Below, piece after piece: positions 27,098-35,792 of a stretch of 64,000 nt of DNA. Below the pieces are notes generated by a model. It was not told the origin of the DNA. It saw only the letters and a list, made by a program, of their open reading frames with translations, and did no database searches. Both the position numbers and the translations under genes were made by a program. Numbering within the stretch: position 1 is the stretch's first letter; every line of letters begins with the position of its first letter. The DNA is taken from assembly GCA_963820495.1 (NCBI GenBank), contig CAWGAF010000002.1, forward strand, positions 1,240,001-1,304,000, read 5' to 3'. The DNA is from JBBIPA01 sp963820495 (GTDB lineage: Bacteria; Chloroflexota; Dehalococcoidia; GIF9; UBA5629).

Positions 27098-27886
27098 ATG
27101 AGAGATGACCTATTTTTCAAGGATACACCCAGGAAAACTCTGGATATGGATGGCCAATCCATCGAGTTCCCAACTCTCTATTATGATTATCGATTTGTTA
27201 CCAGCATCTTCACTGCCAGTACCATTGGGCTAAGAAGACTACTTCCCCATCCCAATTTCAAGCCAATCGAGATGTTGCCAGGAAGGGGCATGCTCGGAAT
27301 CACCGCTTTTGAATACCACGACACCTCGATAGGTCCATATAATGAAATTTCCATCGCAATTCCAATCACGTTTCCGCCAGGGTTCGTTTTCCCCGGGCTG
27401 ACCGCAATTTCAATGATGCTTAGCAATGTCTTTCATGTATACATTCACCATCTCCCCGTGACCACCGAGATTGCACTCAAAGCGGGCATCCATTTCTATA
27501 ACTATCCCAAATTTTTGGCTGATATCACTTTCCAAGATCAGGGCGAGAATCTGGTGGTTACCTTGAAGGAGAATAATACACTTATTCTGAAGATGTCTGC
27601 TAAGAAACTTGCTGCCAAACAATCTCGTCGTCTACGGTATCATACCTATTCAATAAAAGAGGGTGTGGCCATGCATGCGTTGTCTGACGGAAAGGCAACA
27701 CTCTTAGGATCGGTAATGATGGGGAACGTAGCCAGACTTGAGCTGGGAGTGCATCAAATCAGTAAGGAGTTAGCTGACCTGGAACTGAGTAAGATCGCCC
27801 GTAGTGGACAATACGCAGAAGGGGTGATGGCTAAGCTCTATGCCCCCGATAAGCGCTGGAATGTTGACACTCTGGTTCCAATGTAG
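27098..27886 (+). CDS. Acetoacetate decarboxylase family protein
   Basis: 262 residues matching the acetoacetate decarboxylase fold. The Schiff-base lysine is expected in YNYPKFLADI (about residue 136; family motif G.PK), and the neighbouring acidic pocket residues in ITAFEYHDTSIGPYNE (about 68-84). The family includes true acetoacetate decarboxylases and related aldolase-dehydratases, so the substrate is open. AAAGGAGGGG precedes ATG 27098. It sits alone between tRNA-Asn and its first 3'-end copy, as cargo of an inserted segment would. Confidence 0.78.
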   Translation: MRDDLFFKDTPRKTLDMDGQSIEFPTLYYDYRFVTSIFTASTIGLRRLLPHPNFKPIEMLPGRGMLGITAFEYHDTSIGPYNEISIAIPITFPPGFVFPGLTAISMMLSNVFHVYIHHLPVTTEIALKAGIHFYNYPKFLADITFQDQGENLVVTLKENNTLILKMSAKKLAAKQSRRLRYHTYSIKEGVAMHALSDGKATLLGSVMMGNVARLELGVHQISKELADLELSKIARSGQYAEGVMAKLYAPDKRWNVDTLVPM

Positions 27887-28031
27887 CACGATACAGGTCA
27901 AAGAAGAACACATTTCATTGATGGACTGCGACTCAACTATCGGTAGGATGAGCACATTACCTTCAAAACGAAATTAAAATCACTCAAGTCAAACTGTGAA
28001 TTCCGGTATCATGCTTTATTCAAGGCTCTAC

Positions 28032-28066
28032 CTAGGCCGCAGGTTCGAATCCTGCCCGAGGAGCCA
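28032..28066 (+). repeat. tRNA-Asn 3'-end copy 1 (putative attachment-site remnant)
   Basis: 35 bases match 26855-26889 of tRNA-Asn, including CCA, with three differences. Two of them are compensatory: the T stem is GCAGG/CCTGC here but GTAGG/CCTAC in the intact gene. Same orientation as the tRNA; no 5' half is present. Confidence 0.8.
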
Positions 28067-28127
28067 ATGAATCCAAGCGAGGGGCAGGCTACTGAGAGTA
28101 GCCTTATATCACGTCAAGCTTACCGAT

Positions 28128-29687
28128 TTACTCGAGGAAATCTTTAAGCTTGCGGCTGCGGCTTGGATGGCGAAGTTTCCGTAGTGCCTTAGCCTCAATC
28201 TGGCGGATTCGCTCCCGGGTCACGTGAAATTCTTCGCCGACTTCCTCCAGAGTACGCGCCCTGCCATCCTCCAGCCCGAATCTAAGTACCAGAATCCTTC
28301 GTTCACGGTCACTGAGCTCTTTAAGAACGTTTTGAAGTTGTTGTTTGAGCAACGCCCCCGTCGCCACATCGGCTGGTGACATCGCAGTTCGATCCTCAAT
28401 AAAATCGCCTAGATGACTGTCTCCCTCTTCGCCAATAGGCATTTCTAAAGACATTGGCATTTGCGACAATTTCACAATTTCCCCTACTTTTTCGGAGGAA
28501 ATCTCCATACCTCTACCAATTTCCTCGTAGCTTGGCTCACGCCCATATTCCTGAGTTAAGCGGCGATTTGTCCTGTATAGCCTATTGATGGTTTCCACCA
28601 TGTGTACCGGAATACGAATAGTGCGCGACTGATCAGCTAATGCCCTGGTAATAGCCTGCCTAATCCACCAAGTAGCGTAAGTACTGAATTTGAAACCCCT
28701 CCTGTATTGGAATTTGTCCACGGCTCGGAATAGCCCGATGTTCCCTTCTTGAATAAGATCAAGGAGAGGCATTCCATGATGGACATATTTCTTGGCGATG
28801 CTGACCACCAGTCGTAGATTTGCTTCAGTAAGATGTTTTTCGGATTCCTCCGCTGTTTCTTTTACCTTATCAAAAAAAGACTTAAACTGGTGACTTTCAG
28901 ATTGGAGCTGAGAAAGGAACTCGGGACTAATCGGCTCACTAACGATAGACTCCACCTCATGCCATGAAGTTTCATCTCCAATAATAGTTAACAGTTCTGG
29001 AGGCAAAAGGCGGTTATTCAAGGAGACGTTAATTAATTTCTGTTCTATTTCAGAGATGTCTTCTTCGCAGGTTTTTGAAATATCGTGAATCAATGTCTGG
29101 TCTATTACACTATTGATGGCAGCTTCTAGCTTTTCGTTACGAATATTCCTGACAAAGCTATTTTCCCGAGGAAGTTCAAGCCACTCAGTAAGAATGTCGA
29201 TTAAAGGTTGAGCAGCAAGCAGATACCTGACTAAAAAAATTATGATATCTTCTGTCGCTGGGTAACAATTATATTGCTTAAAATAAAGCTCCCCGATATT
29301 TTTAAGGTACTTGGCATCTTCGAGTTTACTGGCTAATACCCTCTCATCGTTTGCCGTGATAAGCTCGACTTTGCCGATATCACGGAGGTATGCATGTATA
29401 GGGTCATCGATAACTTCCTGTGCGCTCAGCCTTTCCTCTTTTTGCTGTAGCGTAGACTTAGCTTCCGGCCCGGGTTTGCCGACTACCTCATCATCAGATT
29501 CCTCACTTTCCCAGAGAAAAGTTTCATCTGTTATATCCTCTTCTAAATCTCCATCAAGAAGTGATTCTGCCGCATTGTCGACTTCAATTACATCGTCCAG
29601 AGTTAAGACATCGCTTCCTTTTCTATCAGGGAAAAAAGATAACAGTTCATGTTCCTGGAGTAAACTCACTTTTCGCTCCTTTTCCAT
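28128..29687 (-). CDS. rpoD: Primary RNA polymerase sigma factor (sigma-70/RpoD)
   Basis: 519 residues from ATG 29687 (TAAGG five bases upstream; a longer in-frame extension lacks homology). Region 1.2 at about 108-135 (DPIHAYLRDIGKVELI), region 2 around 272-340 with the core-binding and -10 motif helices (NLRLVVSIAKKYVHHG, DLIQEGNIGLFRAVDKF, FSTYATWWIRQAI), region 3, and region 4 at the end (RFGLEDGRARTLEEVG, VTRERIRQIEAKALRKLRHP). The complete set fits the housekeeping factor. The acidic N-terminus of about 100 residues is poorly conserved. No dnaG neighbour. Confidence 0.92.
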   Translation of the reverse strand: MEKERKVSLLQEHELLSFFPDRKGSDVLTLDDVIEVDNAAESLLDGDLEEDITDETFLWESEESDDEVVGKPGPEAKSTLQQKEERLSAQEVIDDPIHAYLRDIGKVELITANDERVLASKLEDAKYLKNIGELYFKQYNCYPATEDIIIFLVRYLLAAQPLIDILTEWLELPRENSFVRNIRNEKLEAAINSVIDQTLIHDISKTCEEDISEIEQKLINVSLNNRLLPPELLTIIGDETSWHEVESIVSEPISPEFLSQLQSESHQFKSFFDKVKETAEESEKHLTEANLRLVVSIAKKYVHHGMPLLDLIQEGNIGLFRAVDKFQYRRGFKFSTYATWWIRQAITRALADQSRTIRIPVHMVETINRLYRTNRRLTQEYGREPSYEEIGRGMEISSEKVGEIVKLSQMPMSLEMPIGEEGDSHLGDFIEDRTAMSPADVATGALLKQQLQNVLKELSDRERRILVLRFGLEDGRARTLEEVGEEFHVTRERIRQIEAKALRKLRHPSRSRKLKDFLE

Positions 29688-30008
29688 TACCTTACAATAA
29701 GTATTTAGGCTAACATGCCTACTTACATTATTGTACCACGTTTTAAGATTATACCTGCTTACCAGTACCTGCACCACTTCCCACAAGCGGGTTGTAGAGA
29801 ACGCAGCACCTCTTGGTAAAAGTTACAATTCTCAACTTTCATGTCGGTACTATCTTATACATTCACTACCTGTACCCTACCCCCTGGTCTCACCTGGCTT
29901 ACCATGACGGCCTCCAGACCCAGGGGTTAGTACCTTTACCTCGCTTTACCTCGCGGAGATTTGGGGGCTAGGTGTGGAGCGACGTGGCGAGCCAAATTAC
30001 AGGAGGGC

Positions 30009-30048
30009 TTGACATTTACAATAACATATGTTATATTACATATGTTAT
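30009..30048 (+). promoter_or_regulatory. Promoter with two palindromic operators for the TetR-type gene
   Basis: TTGACA (30009-30014), a 17-base spacer and TATATT (30032-30037). Two near-identical palindromes with core ACATATGT, ATAACATATGTTAT (30021-30034) and ATTACATATGTTAT (30035-30048), cover the spacer, the -10 box and the start region, 14 bases centre to centre. This is a typical autorepressor layout for the TetR protein encoded just downstream. Confidence 0.82.
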
Positions 30049-30068
30049 ATAAAGGAGGACATGGAATA

Positions 30069-30665
30069 ATGCCACCGAAGAGCTCGTTCACCAGAGGAAT
30101 GTTGCTTGATGCCGCCTTCAAGATAGTCAGAGGCAAAGGCCGTGATGGGCTTACAGCGCGGTCCCTCGCCAGTGAGCTGAACTGCTCCACCATGCCAGTA
30201 TACTCATACCTCAAATCCATGAAGAAACTGGATACAGAACTGAGACAAAAAGCGATAGACCTCATGCTGACCTACCAGACGACGCCGAGAATCGGGCAGC
30301 CATTTCTTGATATGGGACTGGGGTACGCCATGTTCGCCAAGCATGAAAAGAACCTCTTCCGCTTCCTGTTTTCTGGAGGCGACGGAGAGAGAAGACGAAG
30401 CAACACGGGGAAAGCGCTGAGAGATTTTGCCTTCAGAAGCCTGATCCCGAAAATGAAGGCCGACCCGGCGCTGTCAGGCCTGGACAAATCGGGGCTGGAA
30501 AACGTGCTGAACAAGATGTGGATATTCGTCCACGGACTTGCCTTTCTCGTCAACAACAATGCCTTTGCAGCAGAAGATGAGGACTACGTCGAGCAATTGC
30601 TCAGGGAGACTGGGATATTTGTTATCCAGGGAGAAATGGCGAAGGGGCGAGGCTTAATTCGGTGA
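30069..30665 (+). CDS. TetR-family transcriptional regulator
   Basis: 198 residues. N-terminal DNA-binding domain (about 5-55) with the helix-turn-helix GLTARSLASELNCSTMPVYSYLKSMKKL, then an all-helical ligand and dimer domain. Start at ATG 30069 with AAAGGAGG ten bases upstream; an ATG at 30061 gives only a two-codon frame. It probably binds the twin ACATATGT palindromes in its own promoter and controls the membrane flavoprotein 48 bases downstream. The inducer is unknown. Confidence 0.87.
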   Translation: MPPKSSFTRGMLLDAAFKIVRGKGRDGLTARSLASELNCSTMPVYSYLKSMKKLDTELRQKAIDLMLTYQTTPRIGQPFLDMGLGYAMFAKHEKNLFRFLFSGGDGERRRSNTGKALRDFAFRSLIPKMKADPALSGLDKSGLENVLNKMWIFVHGLAFLVNNNAFAAEDEDYVEQLLRETGIFVIQGEMAKGRGLIR

Positions 30666-30712
30666 TGACCAGGGTCATGGTTAAGATATTTATAAGTTAG
30701 GAGGTGGGAAGC

Positions 30713-32746
30713 GTGAAGCTAAGTACAGTCCTTTTTATCACGTCCTTCATTCCAGTCATCGTATTTAAAGTAGTCGCCAGGGTAGGCGAAGCCACATTGG
30801 ACCAGGCGAAACTGGCCACGGCGGTAGGTCTGACGCTTGCCGTGATTCAAATCATCCTCTCGAAACTGGTAGTCAAACACACAAACTACCTGGAGAGGGC
30901 CTTCCTTGGATTTCTGGTGATGGGGACGGCGTGGGTTTATCTGACCCCGGGAGATATCTCCTCCTTTTTTGTTGATAATTCAACGGCGCTGCTCTACTTC
31001 GTCCTTTTCCTGACGACGCTGATCCCGCAGCTATTCGGTTACGACCCCTTCACCTTCACCATCGCCAGGCAAATGGCTTCGGAGCGCGTCTGGAAGACGC
31101 CGCAGTTCCGGGCGATATGCCTCCACCTTACCTATTTCTGGAGCGGCATCTTCCTTGTCTGCTTCCTCTCAAGCTGGCTTGGTCACGGCAAGCCGCTGTT
31201 TGCCATCATCCTGCCTTTGGTCTTTGTCCTGGGCATAGGCATTCCGGTGGTCAGGCTTTACCCCAACTATTACCTGAAGCGGCAGTTCAAACCTCAACCT
31301 CTTGACCCGTCGCTACTACCAAGCACTGCCAGAGAGCTTATTGCACTCATGCCTTTGGGTTTCGACCCCGCAGCAGCCGGGGATATCAAGGGAGAAATCC
31401 AGTTCGACCTCTCCGGGGAGGGTGGTGGTAAAATGGTGCTATCCTTCTCAGGAGGGCAATGCTCATTTCGTGAAGGTGAGAGCGCCTCTCCAGTGTTGAC
31501 AATATATTCTCCTGCCGATGTATGGTTGAAGGTCTCGCGGCGAGAGATCAACCCGGGTCTGGCACTGATGGACGGGCTTTACCGTGTTGAAGGCGACATG
31601 AATCTGCTCATGAAAATGAGTGAGATCTTCCCTCCTCCTACTAGTACAAAGGAAGAAGTTGCAGCCAAGAAGGAGGGGAAAAAGACAAAGGTATTAGCCA
31701 TACAGGGAAGCCCGCGGCCAAAGGTGAGCAATACCGGCATCCTCCTCCAGGAATTTCTGAAGGGAGCCGAGAGTCAGGGGGCTGAAACTGAAATCGTCTA
31801 CTTGAAGGACAAGAATATTCACCCCTGCATGGGATGTTTCACCTGTTGGACCAAAACACCAGGAGTGTGTGCCTTCAAGGACGATATGCCAGAGTTGCTG
31901 GAAAAAGTACGGGGTTGCGATATCCTTGTCTACGCCACGCCTCTCTATAACTGGAATGTAAGCTCGCTCCTCAAAGCCTTCATGGAAAGACTCCTTCCTC
32001 TTGCCGACCCCCACCTAGTCAAGAAGGAAAAAACGTACGGACACCCTATGAGATACCAGATGAATCGGAAGATAGTTCTTATATCTACCTGCGGGTTCCC
32101 TGAAGTCTCCCACTTCAACGGTCTCCGCCAAATTTTTAGGCATATGGAACAGAGCACCGGGACCACGCTTGTAGGAGAACTCCTGATGCCCGCAGGTGAA
32201 CTCCTGAAAAAGGGAGCGCTGAGAGAGAGATTTCAACCAGTCCTTCGGGCAGCATATCAGGCAGGAGTTGAAACGATCCGGGACGGAAGGGTTTCCAAGA
32301 AAGCAGAGGCGCAGATCCAGAAACCCCTTATGCCAGCCGGCCAGATGGCTGAAATGGCCAACCTGTGGTGGGACAGCCATACACAAGGGGTAGCGCATGG
32401 GAAACCCGAAGAGGGTAAAATGGAAGATATGAGGCTCCTCCTCAGGGGAATGGCGGCGATGTTCAATGCTCAGGCCGCTGGGCATATCAAGGCCACCATC
32501 CAGTTCGAGGTGTCCGGGAGACAGGTCGGACATTGGTTTCTCTCAATTGAAAACGGACGATGCGCTCTTAGCGAGGGTGAAGCAGAGTTCCCTGCACTCA
32601 CTATCAGGACGCCCTCTGAAATCTGGTTGGCCATATCGAATGGAGAGCTGGATGGGCAAAAGGCCTTCATGGAAGGCAAGTATACGGCCAGTGGGGACAT
32701 GGGGCTTCTCATGCGCCTAAAGAGTCTTTTTGGCAGCATGGGCTAG
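30713..32746 (+). CDS. Membrane-SCP2-flavodoxin-SCP2 fusion protein
   Basis: 677 residues from GTG 30713 (AGGAGGTGGG upstream). Order: about six membrane helices (1-190); SCP2-like lipid-binding domain (about 205-310); NADPH-dependent FMN-reductase/flavodoxin-like domain (about 325-520) with GSPRPKVSNTGILL, a cysteine-rich CMGCFTCW and ATPLYNWNVSSLLKAFMER; a second SCP2-like domain (about 575-677). The SCP2 copies share ALxxGM/PL...A.GxIKxxIQF..SG. The CxxCxxC segment resembles iron-sulfur flavoproteins. Probably a membrane oxidoreductase acting on a hydrophobic substrate, under TetR control. Composition is more GC-rich than the surroundings, suggesting transfer. Confidence 0.72.
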   Translation: MKLSTVLFITSFIPVIVFKVVARVGEATLDQAKLATAVGLTLAVIQIILSKLVVKHTNYLERAFLGFLVMGTAWVYLTPGDISSFFVDNSTALLYFVLFLTTLIPQLFGYDPFTFTIARQMASERVWKTPQFRAICLHLTYFWSGIFLVCFLSSWLGHGKPLFAIILPLVFVLGIGIPVVRLYPNYYLKRQFKPQPLDPSLLPSTARELIALMPLGFDPAAAGDIKGEIQFDLSGEGGGKMVLSFSGGQCSFREGESASPVLTIYSPADVWLKVSRREINPGLALMDGLYRVEGDMNLLMKMSEIFPPPTSTKEEVAAKKEGKKTKVLAIQGSPRPKVSNTGILLQEFLKGAESQGAETEIVYLKDKNIHPCMGCFTCWTKTPGVCAFKDDMPELLEKVRGCDILVYATPLYNWNVSSLLKAFMERLLPLADPHLVKKEKTYGHPMRYQMNRKIVLISTCGFPEVSHFNGLRQIFRHMEQSTGTTLVGELLMPAGELLKKGALRERFQPVLRAAYQAGVETIRDGRVSKKAEAQIQKPLMPAGQMAEMANLWWDSHTQGVAHGKPEEGKMEDMRLLLRGMAAMFNAQAAGHIKATIQFEVSGRQVGHWFLSIENGRCALSEGEAEFPALTIRTPSEIWLAISNGELDGQKAFMEGKYTASGDMGLLMRLKSLFGSMG

Positions 32747-32857
32747 GCTGCAGTTGTCTGTGGAGAGGTTAACTCCCGGGGTGAATAAGGGCAGGGGTTG
32801 CTGGGGGAGGGTAACAAAAAAGAATCTTAATACACACCCAGGCCAGTTACATTGATT

Positions 32858-32885
32858 GGTCGCAGGTTCGAATCCTGCCCGAGGA
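32858..32885 (+). repeat. tRNA-Asn 3'-end copy 2
   Basis: 28 bases match the T arm and acceptor 3' strand of tRNA-Asn, with the same compensatory GCAGG/CCTGC T stem as copy 1. The match ends before the CCA (ACTA instead of GCCA). Same orientation as the tRNA. Confidence 0.75.
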
Positions 32886-32982
32886 ACTAACAATCCTTTC
32901 ACTGCTCAGGCGCTCCTACCCTAAGCCACTAGATTCAAGGAGTTGAGGTAATTGACCATCACCTATTTTATTTTCTACGCAA

Positions 32983-33011
32983 TTGACACGTAATCGTATT
33001 GACGATAGAAT
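32983..33011 (+). promoter_or_regulatory. Near-consensus promoter giving an almost leaderless transcript
   Basis: TTGACA (32983-32988), a 17-base spacer, TAGAAT (33006-33011). The expected start is near 33018, one or two bases before the ATG at 33020, so the mRNA would be leaderless or nearly so. No Shine-Dalgarno is present, which agrees. Confidence 0.65.
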
Positions 33012-33019
33012 CAAGTTAA

Positions 33020-34021
33020 ATGAAATTACATGACTGGTTAGGGATAGAAAAACAATTTGGAAATTACCTATTGCTTGGGAATGGTGCAAGTATTGCTATT
33101 GATACTCGCCTCTCATATAGATCTTTATATGAAGAAGTTTGCAACAGTGGTAAGTTGAACAACGAACTTCTAGATATGTTCGAGTACTTTGAAACATCAA
33201 ATTTCGAATTCATTATGAAATTACTATTGGAAGCCAGTAAAGTCAATAATGTTCTTCATATTAAAGATAATAAAACTAGAGAATATTACCACCTACTAAG
33301 AGACGCCCTAATAAGCACCGTAAGAGATATTCATCCAACATATGCAAGTATACAGCACTTACTAACTCCGATTGCGACATTCCTTGCACACTTTAAAACT
33401 GTCTTGAGTCTTAATTATGACCTCTTGGTATATTGGTCAATGCTCGTAGGTAACAGAAATTTGGAGTGCCAGTGGTTTAAGGACTGTTTTATTGGCGGAA
33501 AATTCGAGAAAAATTTCAATTATCTATATACTCCCCATCTACCAGCGAAAGGTTCGACTATCGTATTTTACCCTCACGGCAACTTGTTTCTTGCAACAGA
33601 CATTTATAATGATGAAGTTAAACTCAGCCGTTCTCCAGAGGATTATCTACTAGAGACAGTCCTGTCTAAATGGCAAGAAAAGGATTACATACCTCTTTTT
33701 GTGAGCGAGGGTACTACGACTCAGAAGTTTCATGCCATAACGCGTAGCAATTATCTGAACACAGTTTATGATTCCGTACTTGCTAAAATCAGTGGCTCAT
33801 TAGTTATTTACGGTTGGTCAGCAAGTGAACAGGATGAACATATATTCGATGCAATTGACCATAATGGTATAAATAACATTGCTATATCTGTGCATACCGA
33901 CAATCCAAAATGGGAATCTTACTGTGACAAGATTGAGAATAGAATCGCCAGCACGCATCATTTGAGGGAATCTAAACTCTACTTCTTTGATTCTAAGTGC
34001 AAAGGTTGCTGGATTTACTAA
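33020..34021 (+). CDS. DUF4917 / SIR2-like protein
   Basis: 333 residues. The layout fits SIR2-like NAD-binding proteins of the DUF4917 type: LLLGNGASIAI (about residues 16-26) as the nucleotide loop, SLNYDLLVYW (about 132), FYPHGNLFLA (about 183) with the expected catalytic His, and IYGWSASEQDEHIFDAI (about 265). Related SIR2-like proteins act as NAD-depleting effectors in antiphage systems; whether this one does is inference. Flanked by tRNA-Asn 3'-end copies and unrelated to its neighbours, as expected of mobile cargo. Confidence 0.68.
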   Translation: MKLHDWLGIEKQFGNYLLLGNGASIAIDTRLSYRSLYEEVCNSGKLNNELLDMFEYFETSNFEFIMKLLLEASKVNNVLHIKDNKTREYYHLLRDALISTVRDIHPTYASIQHLLTPIATFLAHFKTVLSLNYDLLVYWSMLVGNRNLECQWFKDCFIGGKFEKNFNYLYTPHLPAKGSTIVFYPHGNLFLATDIYNDEVKLSRSPEDYLLETVLSKWQEKDYIPLFVSEGTTTQKFHAITRSNYLNTVYDSVLAKISGSLVIYGWSASEQDEHIFDAIDHNGINNIAISVHTDNPKWESYCDKIENRIASTHHLRESKLYFFDSKCKGCWIY

Positions 34022-34112
34022 CCTGCATATAACAATGACTAATAGGTATGATCAATCATAAGCATAGGAAGGACAGCATTCATAAAGCTAGAAAATAGTA
34101 GACGAGGGAAAA

Positions 34113-34514
34113 ATGGCAACAAATAGTGTTCGCAAAATACTAAATAAGATACCACCCAAATGGAGATGGTCTCTAATTTCGTGGGCTTTAGCTGCCTTGT
34201 TTAGTTGGATTATCATGTGGCTCTTTGGATTACAGACCTTGCTGGCTATTTACTTAGTAATTTTTGCGATCGCTTCTATTATTGGTAGATACGGCGAAGC
34301 TAATTGGGCTATTACTCAATTCATTAAGCATCTAAGGGGCATAATGATATTCGCTTTGTTACCTGCGATCTGGCCAGTTATTAAAGAGATAATGACGAAT
34401 TTCTCTTGGGTACTTATTGTAGAACTTCTGTTAATCGGCTATTTAATAGTGTATGTATGGCAATCATTTGATAAGGTGATAGAACGATTAACGATTAAAA
34501 GGATAATCGATTAA
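34113..34514 (+). CDS. Small membrane protein of unknown function
   Basis: 133 residues with about four hydrophobic helices (about 18-40, 43-60, 78-93, 98-118), flanked by basic ends (KIPPKWRW, ERLTIKRIID). No family motif recognised. It lies 91 bases after the SIR2-like gene in the same island segment, so it might be its membrane partner, but there is no direct evidence. Confidence 0.55.
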   Translation: MATNSVRKILNKIPPKWRWSLISWALAALFSWIIMWLFGLQTLLAIYLVIFAIASIIGRYGEANWAITQFIKHLRGIMIFALLPAIWPVIKEIMTNFSWVLIVELLLIGYLIVYVWQSFDKVIERLTIKRIID

Positions 34515-34972
34515 CTTTCATTTCTCCTATTTGACTCACCGTGGTGCTCCACATTTAGCCTCGAAACTCCCCCAAATAAAAGATGTATTCCACTATCCAT
34601 TGGCCTCCTGCACTCGCCACGCAAGGCCAGGGGATTGCTCTTAATGCTGCTTCCCCATCAGTGCCATCACCAATCGCACCAATACCAAGTCAGTGCTTGC
34701 TAAACATGACTACCTTTTCTCTTATTAACTGAGTCACCTGCCCGCCCGCCCAGGGGTCGGCCGCGAGCATGTTTACTGCTATGTTAAGCACGGTGGGGAG
34801 GCTACTATCATCCAGGTGGGAGAGCGGCCAGCGACTGGAGGGGCGGCGGGGAATGCCAGCAAAGGCAACGATGACAACCAGAAAACCTGCCCCACCCATG
34901 TGGCAGGCTGAACCCGCTTTATGCTAAAATACCACCCAGTTTTTTGGAGTCGGCAGCAAACCAGTGGTCGCC
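34515..34972. other. Intergenic stretch of the island, no supported gene
   Basis: About 460 bases. The right part is notably GC-rich (CCCGCCCGCCCAGGGG) compared with the flanks. Several short frames exist on the minus strand, none with a ribosome site or family resemblance. It ends in the third tRNA-Asn copy. Confidence 0.5.
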
Positions 34973-35005
34973 AGGTCGCAGGCCAGAATCCTGCCCGAGG
35001 AGCCA
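34973..35005 (+). repeat. tRNA-Asn 3'-end copy 3
   Basis: 33 bases match the end of tRNA-Asn including CCA, again with the GCAGG/CCTGC stem, but the T loop is damaged (GGCCAGAATCC in place of GGTTCGAATCC). Same orientation as the other copies; marks the right end of the hotspot. Confidence 0.72.
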
Positions 35006-35066
35006 AATATAACCCGCAATTGAGTAGCCAGAGATATTGTTGCCAGACAGAGAAAGGATAACCACA

Positions 35067-35639
35067 TTGAATGAGAGAACATTAGCTAATCCTGCGGTAG
35101 TGGGGCTTGCTGGGTTCGGCGGCACAACATTACTGCTACAGTTTCACAACCTTGGCTGGTGTGGCGCCAGTCCTATCCTGTGGACAGCGCTTTTCTTCGG
35201 TGGCTTGATGCAGCTTATGGCTGGAATGAAGGAGTTCGAGACAGGGAACAACTTTGGCTTTGCGGCATTTTGCACCTATGGCGCTTTTTGGATGGCACTC
35301 GCTGGCATTCTACTGGGAACTCACTTCGGCATCCTCAAGCCTACTACGGTTGACCTGGGCTGGTTTCTTGTCATGTTCACACTGATAACAGCCATCTTTT
35401 TTATGGGAGCGATACGGCTGAGCTGCAGCCACGCGGTATTGTTTCTTACGCTGCTGCTCGGTTTCATCTTCCTCGATATCAGCCACCTGGGTGGGCCAAG
35501 TATGGCTTTCTTTACCAAGGTTGCTGGGGTGGATTTGATTATCTGTGCACTCACTGCCTGGTATATAATGGCACATATTGCCTTGAAACCACTAGGTCTG
35601 AATATATCTCTTGGCAACCCCTGGGCGAAAAAGAGCTAA
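35067..35639 (+). CDS. Acetate/succinate transporter, GPR1/FUN34/YaaH (SatP) family
   Basis: 190 residues from TTG 35067 (AGAAAGGAT upstream; an in-frame TTG at 35037 is also possible). The signature NPAVVGLAGFGGTTLLLQFHNLG (starting about residue 7; core NPA) and FFGGLMQLMAGMKEFETGNNFG are diagnostic, with six membrane helices. The family moves acetate or succinate with protons. It lies just before the molybdopterin complex operon, separated by 150 bases. Confidence 0.88.
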   Translation: MNERTLANPAVVGLAGFGGTTLLLQFHNLGWCGASPILWTALFFGGLMQLMAGMKEFETGNNFGFAAFCTYGAFWMALAGILLGTHFGILKPTTVDLGWFLVMFTLITAIFFMGAIRLSCSHAVLFLTLLLGFIFLDISHLGGPSMAFFTKVAGVDLIICALTAWYIMAHIALKPLGLNISLGNPWAKKS

Positions 35640-35792
35640 ACCGCAGCACAATAACAATTTGACATAGATTATCGACATTTGATATGCTTCTCACCGCATC
35701 AACCAACCAGTAGCTACGAAACCACTGGTATCTCGACATGAACTGAAAGGAATTCTGCACGGGTGGCTGTGGGCTAGTAGACAAAACTAAAA

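Noticed and set aside
31694..32533. Long minus-strand frames opposite the SCP2-flavodoxin gene
   Set aside because: Shadows of a GC-rich coding strand; the plus-strand frame has the domain matches.
32717..32902. Minus-strand frame containing VPRAGFEPATNQ
   Set aside because: This peptide is the well-known spurious translation of tRNA 3' ends; here it reads the tRNA-Asn fragment backwards.
34690..34899. Minus-strand frame in the GC-rich island gap
   Set aside because: No ribosome site, no recognisable family; GC-rich DNA gives chance open frames.
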